This document shows positions 18,481 through 25,504 of a stretch of 64,000 bases of DNA, one piece after another (position 1 is the stretch's first letter; each line of letters opens with the position of its first letter). Made by a program: the position numbers and the translations under genes. Source of the DNA: Agrobacterium tumefaciens (lineage in GTDB: Bacteria > Pseudomonadota > Alphaproteobacteria > Rhizobiales > Rhizobiaceae); the NCBI GenBank assembly GCA_025559845.1, contig CP048470.1:2217001-2281000 (forward strand). The letters are read 5' to 3'. The notes below the pieces were generated by a model, which saw only the letters and a list, made by a program, of their open reading frames with translations, had not been told where the DNA came from and did not search any database.

Positions 18481-20313
18481 ATGACGGCAACCCCAGTGAG
18501 CACTACAACACCGAAACATTTCTCGATTGCCACCATATTGGGTAGATCGCTCGCTTTTTTTGATTCCGTGCTTGGCGCGGTTGCGGCCGCACTGCTCGCT
18601 GCCCTCCTTATTGTCGTGCTGACCAATGTTGCACTCCGATACATATTCCATACAGGCTTCATCGGAGCGGAAGATCTGGGTATCTGGCTGCATGTCGCCA
18701 TGATCGCTGTCGGCGCTCCGCTCAGCCTGAAAAGCGCGCTTGCCATGCGCCTCGATGTGTTCGTGCGCTTTTTGCCTGATCGACTTCATCCGGCCACCGA
18801 AATGCTAGCTGACGCCTTCTCGTTCGTCGCTGCCCTGATATTGTTGTTTGGCGGATCGGAGATCGCCACGATGCTGGGTGGTACGTCGCCTACACTCGGT
18901 CTACCGGAATGGATACGTTTCGGTTTTCTGGGAGCGGGAGGCGGACTTATCCTTACCTATCTTGCCTTGCAGCGTGCCTCGGAAGGAAAGTCACTGCAGG
19001 TTATTCTATCGCTGGTCATCTCAGTGATCGCCTATTTCGGTTTGCCATTCGTTTTCTTCGATACGACACTTCCCCCGAGCCTTTTCCTGGCTCTGACAGC
19101 GGCTCTCGGGCTAATTCTCGCCGCGCCGCTCGCCCATGCGTTTCTCGCTGCAGCCTACGTCGCGATCGCATTTGGCAGTTCACTGCCTGAGCCTGCGATT
19201 GTCTCCACGACTGTGACGGGAATGTCGAAATTTCTGTTGCTTGCTATCCCGTTCTTCCTGCTTGCGGGAAGCCTCCTGACAGAATCGGGTGTTGCAAACC
19301 AACTCGTACGTTTTGCCGCCTCGATGGTCGGTCATCGCCGTGCTGGTCTTGCACAGACAACCTTGCTGACGAGCGTGCTGTTTTCTGGCGCCTCCGGCTC
19401 GTCGGTTGCGAACGCAGCCTTCGGTGCATCGACATTTCAGCCGGAACTCGTGCGGCACGGTTATCCACCCGCGCAGGCTGGTGCGATTATCGCCGCAACA
19501 TCAGTCCTTGATAACGTCATCCCCCCGTCCATCGCCTTTCTCATTCTGGCAACCGCGACAAATCTTTCCGTCGGTTCTCTTCTCGTGGGCGGTTTTTTCG
19601 CCGGTGGATTGATGGCTTTGTGCCTTGCTGTTGCTATCCATTTCAGCGTGCGCACGGTTGATACGTTGCCGAGGGCAAATGGGCAGGAACGCTGGCGTTC
19701 TGCCGTCGCTGCAATTCCGGCGTTCGGCCTTGGAATAATTGTTGTCGTCGGTATTCGTATTGGGATCGTGACGACGACCGAGGCCGCTGCACTGGCGGCA
19801 CTCTACACGCTTTTTCTTGGTTTCGGTTACAGGCTTGGTGCCAAACGCATATTCACAACGTTTCGCCAGTCCGGGGCCGAAGCTGCCGCCATCGGTTTGT
19901 TGATCGGTACGGCTGGGCCGTTTGCTTTCCTGCTCGCAGTGGATGATGTGTCCGGCCTTGTCACCGATTTCGTCACGATGCTGGGGGGGAGCAAGATCGC
20001 AGTGCTTCTGCTTTCGAACGTGATCCTTCTTGTCGTTGGACTTGTACTGGATATCGGTGCTGCAATTCTATTGTTTGGGCCGATCCTATTGCCGGCCGCC
20101 GTTGCAGCAGGGATCGACCCCATACACTTCGGTGTCATTCTCGTGGTCAATCTGATGATCCATGGCCTGACGCCACCGCTCGGGATGCTGATCTTCGTCG
20201 TAAGCGGTGTAACGCGTGTTCCGGCGACTGCGCTTTTCAGGGCAGTTGTTCCCTATCTTCTTTCTCTTCTCGTTTCCCTCGCGATTCTGTGCGTTTGGGC
20301 GGTTCTTTTCTGA
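18481..20313 (+). CDS. TRAP transporter, fused small and large permease (DctQM)
   Basis: A 610-residue membrane protein. Residues 1 to about 190 are a DctQ-like four-helix domain (YIFHTGFIGAEDLGIWLHVA, then VFVRFLPDRLHP). The rest is DctM-like with about 12 helices, including VLFSGASGSSVANAAFG, VIPPSIAFLILATAT and HGLTPPLGMLIFVVSG. It imports an organic acid or sulfonate using a sodium gradient, with the binding protein encoded next. It begins 30 nt after the monooxygenase. A TRAP importer next to an SsuD-like enzyme is unusual, because ssu and tau operons use ABC importers. Confidence 0.9.
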   Translation: MTATPVSTTTPKHFSIATILGRSLAFFDSVLGAVAAALLAALLIVVLTNVALRYIFHTGFIGAEDLGIWLHVAMIAVGAPLSLKSALAMRLDVFVRFLPDRLHPATEMLADAFSFVAALILLFGGSEIATMLGGTSPTLGLPEWIRFGFLGAGGGLILTYLALQRASEGKSLQVILSLVISVIAYFGLPFVFFDTTLPPSLFLALTAALGLILAAPLAHAFLAAAYVAIAFGSSLPEPAIVSTTVTGMSKFLLLAIPFFLLAGSLLTESGVANQLVRFAASMVGHRRAGLAQTTLLTSVLFSGASGSSVANAAFGASTFQPELVRHGYPPAQAGAIIAATSVLDNVIPPSIAFLILATATNLSVGSLLVGGFFAGGLMALCLAVAIHFSVRTVDTLPRANGQERWRSAVAAIPAFGLGIIVVVGIRIGIVTTTEAAALAALYTLFLGFGYRLGAKRIFTTFRQSGAEAAAIGLLIGTAGPFAFLLAVDDVSGLVTDFVTMLGGSKIAVLLLSNVILLVVGLVLDIGAAILLFGPILLPAAVAAGIDPIHFGVILVVNLMIHGLTPPLGMLIFVVSGVTRVPATALFRAVVPYLLSLLVSLAILCVWAVLF

Positions 20314-20333
20314 AATCGGGGCTTTTGATAACG

Positions 20334-21326
20334 ATGATCAACAGACGTAAACTTCTCAAACTATCTGCCGCCAGTGTGGCGACGTTTGGCGCACCTGGTT
20401 TGGTTCGCAGTGCGAACGCAAGAACCCGTAACGTTACGGTCGCCTCGCTCTTCGCCGACGACAAGCCGGAGACCAAGATTTGGTTGAAGATCAGCGAACT
20501 TGTGGAGGCAAAGCTTCCGGGCCGTTTCAAGTTCAATATCGTTCGCAGCGGAGCACTTGGCGGTGAGAAGGAAGTTGCTGAGGGCGTCCGGCTCGGGTCA
20601 ATCCAGGCCAGCCTCTCGACCGTATCTTCGCTTTCCGGCTGGGTGCCGGAGTTGCAGATCCTCGACCTTCCATTTCTTTTCCGCGATGGTGAGCACGTTC
20701 GCAGGGTCGTCACCGGAGACACAGGTGCCGACCTGAAAAGCAAGTTGGCGTCACAACAGTTCGTGGCCGTTGATTTTATCAATTACGGCGCTCGTCATCT
20801 TCTTACCAAAGAGCCCGTGACAAAGCCGGTGGAACTCGAGGGAAAGAAAATCCGCGTCATTCAGAGCCCGTTGCATACCAAGCTTTGGAGTGCATTCGGC
20901 ACAACGCCGGTCGGCATTCCAATCACAGAAACCTACAACGCGCTGGCGACAGGTGTCGCGGATGCCATGGATCTGACGAAATCCGCATATGCCGGCTTCA
21001 AACTTTATGAAGTCGTTCCATACATGACGGAAACCGGACATATATGGGCTTCCGGCGTTGTCTATTATGGCGCGGCATTCTGGAGCCAGTTGGATGACGA
21101 GGAAAAGAAGGTGCTGTCGGATGCATCGAGCGAAGGGGCGCTTTACTTCAACCAGCTTATCGTTGAGGACGAGGCAAAGTCGGTCGAGTTGGCGCTTTCG
21201 AAAGGCGGCAAGCTTCTGAAGCCGGAAGACTATGACGCATGGCAAAAGGGTGCGCAGGGTGTCTGGCAGGATTTTGCGGGGACCGTGGGCGGCATTGATA
21301 GGATCCACGCAATCCAGGCAGCCTGA
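20334..21326 (+). CDS. TRAP transporter binding protein (DctP) with Tat-type signal
   Basis: A 330-residue DctP-family periplasmic receptor. The leader MINRRKLLKLSAASVATFGA has the twin-arginine pattern and ends near RSANA. The ligand-anchoring Arg sits in GKKIRVIQSPLH, followed by FGTTPVGIPITETYNAL. The ATG at 20334 gives this leader; a GTG 45 nt upstream overlaps the permease and would hide it. It delivers the anionic substrate to the fused permease. Gene order (permease before receptor) is the reverse of the TRAP operon at 36754-39785. Confidence 0.9.
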   Translation: MINRRKLLKLSAASVATFGAPGLVRSANARTRNVTVASLFADDKPETKIWLKISELVEAKLPGRFKFNIVRSGALGGEKEVAEGVRLGSIQASLSTVSSLSGWVPELQILDLPFLFRDGEHVRRVVTGDTGADLKSKLASQQFVAVDFINYGARHLLTKEPVTKPVELEGKKIRVIQSPLHTKLWSAFGTTPVGIPITETYNALATGVADAMDLTKSAYAGFKLYEVVPYMTETGHIWASGVVYYGAAFWSQLDDEEKKVLSDASSEGALYFNQLIVEDEAKSVELALSKGGKLLKPEDYDAWQKGAQGVWQDFAGTVGGIDRIHAIQAA

Positions 21327-21337
21327 CTAATTGATAT

Positions 21338-21361
21338 AGGCGTTCCCTACGGGGAGCGCCT
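21338..21361. terminator. Probable terminator between convergent dctP and gntR
   Basis: AGGCGTTCCC and GGGAGCGCCT form a 10-bp stem with one G-U pair and a four-base loop in the 43-bp gap between converging genes. There is no long T run, so efficiency is uncertain. Confidence 0.5.
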
Positions 21362-21369
21362 AAACGGTT

Positions 21370-22062
21370 CTATTCGGCAATATGCAGGTGACGTCGCGCA
21401 AAGCCAATGAGGCTTTCGACGTGTGAGGCAACGGAGGCTCTTACCGCATCTGCATCCTTGTTCTGCAAGGCGGTGACAATGACCAGGTGTTCGGTTGAGT
21501 CCGGCGTGAGCCGATCCTTGAGATTGCCAATCTCAAACAGTCTCGTGGTCGACCGCAACCCTCGTAATACCCCCGCCATGACATCGTTACCGCAATAGTC
21601 AATGATCAGGTTGTGTAGGCGGTCGTCGGAAAACCAGTGTGCATCCGTGTGATAGGCTGTCGCACCCATCAGGTCATCGATCTCGCGACGTACCTCGACG
21701 AGCTGTCTGCCAGGGATTGCTTCCATAGCTTGCACAGCTGCTTCCGGCTCAATCAATATCCGCAGTTTCAGGCTCTGGATATATTCACCTATGTCTACTT
21801 GCCGGACGACATATTTGCGGCCGTCGCCCTTGTGGACCATGCCTTCACCTTCAAGTCGCTGCAACGCTTCTCGCAGCGGCGTCCTCGAAACCCCAAGCGT
21901 TTCCGCGAGTCTTGCTTCGGTGATGACCTGTCCTCCACGCAGTCGCCGATGACGTATCATGTCGGATACAGCGTTGTAGGCGAGAGCGGCCAGCTTGTGA
22001 CCGCCGATGTCCGGGGCTGTTTCGGCAGGCTGTTTTTCCGTCTGTGTCACGCGGCTCGTCAT
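21370..22062 (-). CDS. GntR-family (FCD) transcriptional regulator
   Basis: A 230-residue regulator with an N-terminal winged helix (ITEARLAETLGVSRTPLREALQRLEGEGMV) and an all-helical FCD ligand domain. The domain's metal ligands are visible as the Asp-x3-His of DDRLH, the His of STEHLVI and the His of SHVESL. The ATG at 22062 (MTSRVTQTEK) is preferred over an in-frame TTG at 22116, although its Shine-Dalgarno is weak. It converges on the TRAP/monooxygenase operon and is divergent from the next gntR. Which operon it controls is not clear from position alone. Confidence 0.85.
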   Translation of the reverse strand: MTSRVTQTEKQPAETAPDIGGHKLAALAYNAVSDMIRHRRLRGGQVITEARLAETLGVSRTPLREALQRLEGEGMVHKGDGRKYVVRQVDIGEYIQSLKLRILIEPEAAVQAMEAIPGRQLVEVRREIDDLMGATAYHTDAHWFSDDRLHNLIIDYCGNDVMAGVLRGLRSTTRLFEIGNLKDRLTPDSTEHLVIVTALQNKDADAVRASVASHVESLIGFARRHLHIAE

Positions 22063-22175
22063 CCCTTGTTTGCTTTGGCGGTGTGATTTGTTTTCGTCAC
22101 GACGAAGTCTTCCCAAAGACCCATAGCATGTTGCATAGCTGTCATGATCGCCAACACGGCTGGAGAGTGTGAGAT

Positions 22176-22823
22176 ATGAATGACGACATCACGGTCGTGG
22201 GGGAAACCAGTCTGGCGGATGACACCTATCGCACGCTTCTCGATGACATTCTGGCAGCAAGGCTGACGGGCGGTGCTATTGTTCAGGAGCGCCGTCTTGC
22301 CACCAAGCTTGGCGTCTCGCGTTCGCCGATGCGTGATGCGCTGGGTCGGCTTGAGGGGCAGGGGCTTCTGGTTCGTAACAGCAAAGGTGTTCTGACGGTC
22401 CGTGTCATTACCTTGCAGGATTACCTTAACAGCCTTGCCATGCGCCTTTTGGTGGAGCCGTCGGCTGCCGCGCTGGCCAGTGCATCCATGGATGTTTCTC
22501 AGATCAACAACCTGCAAGCTATGCTCGACCGGCTCGACGCTGACGTCGATCCAGATCCCTCGCTTGTCTGGCAGTTCGATGATGCGCTTCATAACGGGAT
22601 TGGTACAGCCAGTGGAAATCCTTTCATGGCTGAGACCATCATTCAGATGCGTCGTTACACGACGATTTTCGAGCGTCAAAGGCGGCTTGCGCAACGCAAG
22701 CCGGGCATATCCGATCACCACGCCATTCTCGCGGCCCTGAGGGCGCGCGACGCAGATGCTGCCCGTGACATTATGGGGCTGCATCTGGAGCGCGTCCGTG
22801 AGGGCGTTCTGAGCACCTACTGA
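22176..22823 (+). CDS. GntR-family (FCD) transcriptional regulator
   Basis: A 215-residue FCD-type GntR regulator: winged helix (VQERRLATKLGVSRSPMRDALGRLEGQGLL), then a helical domain with DDALHNGI, SDHHAIL and GLHLERV carrying the metal-site residues. It is co-directional with, and 168 bp upstream of, the ABC/hydantoinase operon, whose promoter region contains the palindrome TGGTATACCA. It is therefore the likely local regulator, with the ligand probably an acid from that pathway. It differs clearly in sequence from the GntR encoded on the opposite strand. Confidence 0.87.
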   Translation: MNDDITVVGETSLADDTYRTLLDDILAARLTGGAIVQERRLATKLGVSRSPMRDALGRLEGQGLLVRNSKGVLTVRVITLQDYLNSLAMRLLVEPSAAALASASMDVSQINNLQAMLDRLDADVDPDPSLVWQFDDALHNGIGTASGNPFMAETIIQMRRYTTIFERQRRLAQRKPGISDHHAILAALRARDADAARDIMGLHLERVREGVLSTY

Positions 22824-22916
22824 CCTCATCCTCTATCCTTGTTGAAGTGTGATGCCTGTTTTTTGGCTGTGCTGAAAAATGGGGCTTGCATCACGTTTCT
22901 TCGCTGTGTATGAAAA

Positions 22917-22926
22917 TGGTATACCA
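22917..22926. promoter_or_regulatory. Perfect 10-bp palindrome, likely GntR operator
   Basis: TGGTATACCA lies in the 168-bp gap between gntR and the binding-protein gene, 65 nt before that start. It follows the GT-AC pattern of FadR/FCD operators (TnGT then ACnA, here with a 2-bp centre). Confidence 0.5.
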
Positions 22927-22991
22927 GTTGGATGCAATATTGGCAAGCAGCCACTTGGACTGAAGAAAAAGATAACTCCAGAGGAACCAAT

Positions 22992-23819
22992 ATGAATTTT
23001 CGTCTAGTAACGCTTGCGGCCGTGGCCGTCTTTCAATTGTCGTCGACGGCGTCTGCGCAGACCTGCGCGCCAAAAATTGCCGACGCAGAGCTTATCAAAC
23101 CAGGTACTCTGGTGATGTCTACCAATCCCACTCTTCCGCCATTGCAATTCGTCGATTCCAAGGGTGAGCTTCAGGGAATGCGCGTTGAGTTGGGCAAGGA
23201 GATCGCAAAGCGGCTTTGCCTCACCCCTGAGTATGTCCGTATCGAGTTTTCCGCCATGATCCCTGGCCTCCAGGCAGGTCGGTGGGACATGATCAATACG
23301 GGTATTTTCTTCACGCCCGAGCGCGCTGCCATGATGCAGATGATCCCTTACGAAGATCAGGCAATCAGCATTTCTGTCGCTCCGGATACGAAAAAGGAAT
23401 TCAAGTCGAAGGAAGATCTCGCAGGCATGCGTGTCGGCGTTGAGCTCGGTGGTTTCGAAGAGAAGAAAGCACGCGAACTGGATGCGGAATTGAAAAAAGA
23501 GGGCAAGGAAGGCCTGACGATCCAGACATTCGACAATTTCGCACTGGCCTTCCAGTCTCTGCGGGCAGGACAGGTTGAGGGTGTCGTTGCGATTGATGCT
23601 GTTGCCAAGGAGTATGACAAGCGAGGCGACTTCAAACGGGCAGTCCATGGCCTCTATCCGGCTCCAGTGTCGATTGCCTTCAAGAGTCCCGCTCTTGCAG
23701 ATGCGGTCTCAGTCGTTCTCAAGGAGATGAAGTCTGACGGCTCGCTCGCAAAATTGTTCGACGACTACGGTCTACCGATGGTCGAAGGTGACTACTCCGT
23801 CAAAGGTCCGAACCGCTAA
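22992..23819 (+). CDS. Polar amino-acid-type ABC transporter binding protein
   Basis: A 275-residue family-3 extracellular binding protein. The signal peptide MNFRLVTLAAVAVFQLSSTA is cleaved near SAQ. Family pieces are LVMSTNPTLPPLQFVDSKGE, GMRVELGKEIAKRL, WDMINTGIFFTPERA and MRVGVELGGFEE. The ATG at 22992 follows GAGGAACC; an upstream in-frame ATG at 22932 has no signal peptide. It feeds the permease encoded next and the ATPase encoded further along. Ligand unknown; the operon suggests an amino-acid derivative or cyclic imino acid. Confidence 0.88.
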   Translation: MNFRLVTLAAVAVFQLSSTASAQTCAPKIADAELIKPGTLVMSTNPTLPPLQFVDSKGELQGMRVELGKEIAKRLCLTPEYVRIEFSAMIPGLQAGRWDMINTGIFFTPERAAMMQMIPYEDQAISISVAPDTKKEFKSKEDLAGMRVGVELGGFEEKKARELDAELKKEGKEGLTIQTFDNFALAFQSLRAGQVEGVVAIDAVAKEYDKRGDFKRAVHGLYPAPVSIAFKSPALADAVSVVLKEMKSDGSLAKLFDDYGLPMVEGDYSVKGPNR

Positions 23820-23834
23820 CATCCGATGAGACAG

Positions 23835-23860
23835 GCGAGCGTCATTACTCGGGCGCTCGC
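23835..23860 (+). other. Hairpin between binding-protein and permease genes
   Basis: GCGAGCG and CGCTCGC pair over a 12-nt loop in the 68-bp gap after the binding-protein gene. No T tract follows. It probably stabilises or attenuates the transcript. Confidence 0.45.
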
Positions 23861-23887
23861 TATCCACAAGACTGGAGAGGCTTCGAC

Positions 23888-24580
23888 ATGTCATTCTGGA
23901 ACTGGTCAGGTTTTTTTGAATACCTGTTCAATCCCTTCATCCTCGAGGGTGTTGCTACAACGATCTGGCTGACATGTGTCTCGCTGGTCTGTGGTCTTGC
24001 ACTGGGTTTTATTCTGGCGCTCATGCGGCGATCGCATGCGATGCCGGTACGCGGACTGGCATCGTTCTACGTATGGCTGTTTCGTGGCACGCCGCTTCTT
24101 GTGCAACTCATTGTAATTTACACGGCACTGCCGCAACTTGGAATCCGTTTCAGCGTTGTCCAGGCGGCATTGATTGGCCTTGCTCTCAATGAGGCAGCTT
24201 ATCTGGCCGAAATCATTCGCGCCGGTATTGAGGCTGTCCCGGAAGGTCAATCCCGTGCGGCAAGAGCGCTCGGAATGACGGAGCGGCAGATCATGCGCCG
24301 GATCGTCATGCCCCAGGCCTTCAAGGTTATCATTCCGCCGCTCGGAAATTCGGTGAACGGTCTTCTCAAGACGACCTCCGTAACCTCGGTCATTTCCATG
24401 GAAGAACTGCTGCGCCGCACGCAGGTTCTGATCCAGGAGAAGTTCATGGTGCTCGAGCTCTTCGCCGTCGCCGCCATATATTATCTGCTACTCACAACCG
24501 CATGGGATTTCATCCAGCGGCGTATCGAAAAGCGCTTCGGTCAGGCGACGGCAACAGCCCGCTTTGCTGACAAACGCTGA
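23888..24580 (+). CDS. Polar amino-acid-type ABC permease (HisM/GlnP family)
   Basis: A 230-residue inner-membrane permease with about five helices. The EAA loop is GQSRAARALGMTERQIMRRI. WLFRGTPLLVQLIVIYTALP is typical of the polar amino acid uptake family. Only one permease gene is present in the operon, so it probably works as a homodimer. It is followed by the DHDPS-family gene after 16 nt. Confidence 0.9.
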   Translation: MSFWNWSGFFEYLFNPFILEGVATTIWLTCVSLVCGLALGFILALMRRSHAMPVRGLASFYVWLFRGTPLLVQLIVIYTALPQLGIRFSVVQAALIGLALNEAAYLAEIIRAGIEAVPEGQSRAARALGMTERQIMRRIVMPQAFKVIIPPLGNSVNGLLKTTSVTSVISMEELLRRTQVLIQEKFMVLELFAVAAIYYLLLTTAWDFIQRRIEKRFGQATATARFADKR

Positions 24581-24596
24581 AATCTCGAAGGACAAG

Positions 24597-25490
24597 ATGA
24601 TGACGAAGAAATTTCGCGGTGTATTCACCGTGATGATAACGCCGCTCGACAATACGGGTTCTGTCGATCTCGTCGCGCTCAAGGCTTTTGTAAACTGGCA
24701 GGTAGATGAAGGAATTCATGGCCTTATCCCGCTTGGTTCAACCGGAGAATTCCTCTCTCTTTCTCAGGAAGATCGTGACGCGGTAGCGCGTACAGTGATT
24801 GAGACGGCTGCAGGGCGCGTCCCCGTTCTCATCGGGGCCGGTGCCGAGGATACCCGGGAGGCAGTACGCCTGAGCCGCCAGGCAGAAGAAATGGGCGCCG
24901 ATGGCGTAATGGTCATTCCGCCGTTCTATTCTACCCCGACCGATGACGAACTCGTCGAGCACTACCGGACAATTGCCGCGTCTATCAACATTCCCGTCAT
25001 GGTCTATAACAATCCAGCGACGGCAAACGTCGATATGAAACCCGAACTTCTGGCACGTATCGCCGAAATCAAGGGTTGCGATTACGTCAAGGAATCGACA
25101 CTGGAGGTGACGCGAGTCCGCGACATCGCGCGCCTCGCAGGCGAGAATATGACTGTATTTGGCGGCATTCTCGGGTTTGAATCATTTGTCATGGGTGCCG
25201 AGGGCTGGGTGGCAGTCGCCTCCAATGTTGCCCCAGGGGTTATGGCGCGTATCTTCACACTCGCTGCCGACGAGAAAAGATATGATGAAGCGCGAGCGCT
25301 TTATCTAGAATGGCTACCTGTCATTCAGGCCGTCGGCGGACAAGCCTATGTGGCTGGATCGAAGTCGCTTCTCAATCATATGGGCTTTGCCGCAGGCGAA
25401 CCTCTGCCGCCGAGGTTGCCGCTTCCCACCGCACAGGACCAGGCGATGAAGGCCCTTGTAGACCGGTTTAACCTGAAGTTCCCAAGCTAA
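24597..25490 (+). CDS. DHDPS/NAL-family Schiff-base lyase or deaminase
   Basis: A 297-residue (beta/alpha)8 enzyme of the dihydrodipicolinate synthase/N-acetylneuraminate lyase family. The Schiff-base lysine is Lys165 (DYVKEST), the catalytic Tyr is Tyr137 (MVYNNP) and the substrate carboxylate loop is GSTGEF (47-52). The family includes true DHDPS, ketosugar-acid aldolases and the 1-pyrroline-4-hydroxy-2-carboxylate deaminase of hydroxyproline breakdown. Here the neighbours are an imino/amino acid dehydrogenase fusion and an amino-acid importer, so a catabolic deaminase or lyase is more likely than lysine biosynthesis. Start chosen at the ATGATG after AAGGACAAG. Confidence 0.85.
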   Translation: MMTKKFRGVFTVMITPLDNTGSVDLVALKAFVNWQVDEGIHGLIPLGSTGEFLSLSQEDRDAVARTVIETAAGRVPVLIGAGAEDTREAVRLSRQAEEMGADGVMVIPPFYSTPTDDELVEHYRTIAASINIPVMVYNNPATANVDMKPELLARIAEIKGCDYVKESTLEVTRVRDIARLAGENMTVFGGILGFESFVMGAEGWVAVASNVAPGVMARIFTLAADEKRYDEARALYLEWLPVIQAVGGQAYVAGSKSLLNHMGFAAGEPLPPRLPLPTAQDQAMKALVDRFNLKFPS

Positions 25491-25504
25491 GGAAAGTTAC
25501 CTGA

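Noticed and set aside
22059..22829. 256-codon minus-strand open frame opposite the second gntR
   Set aside because: The plus-strand GntR has an intact winged helix and FCD residues; the antisense frame looks like a shadow of codon bias.
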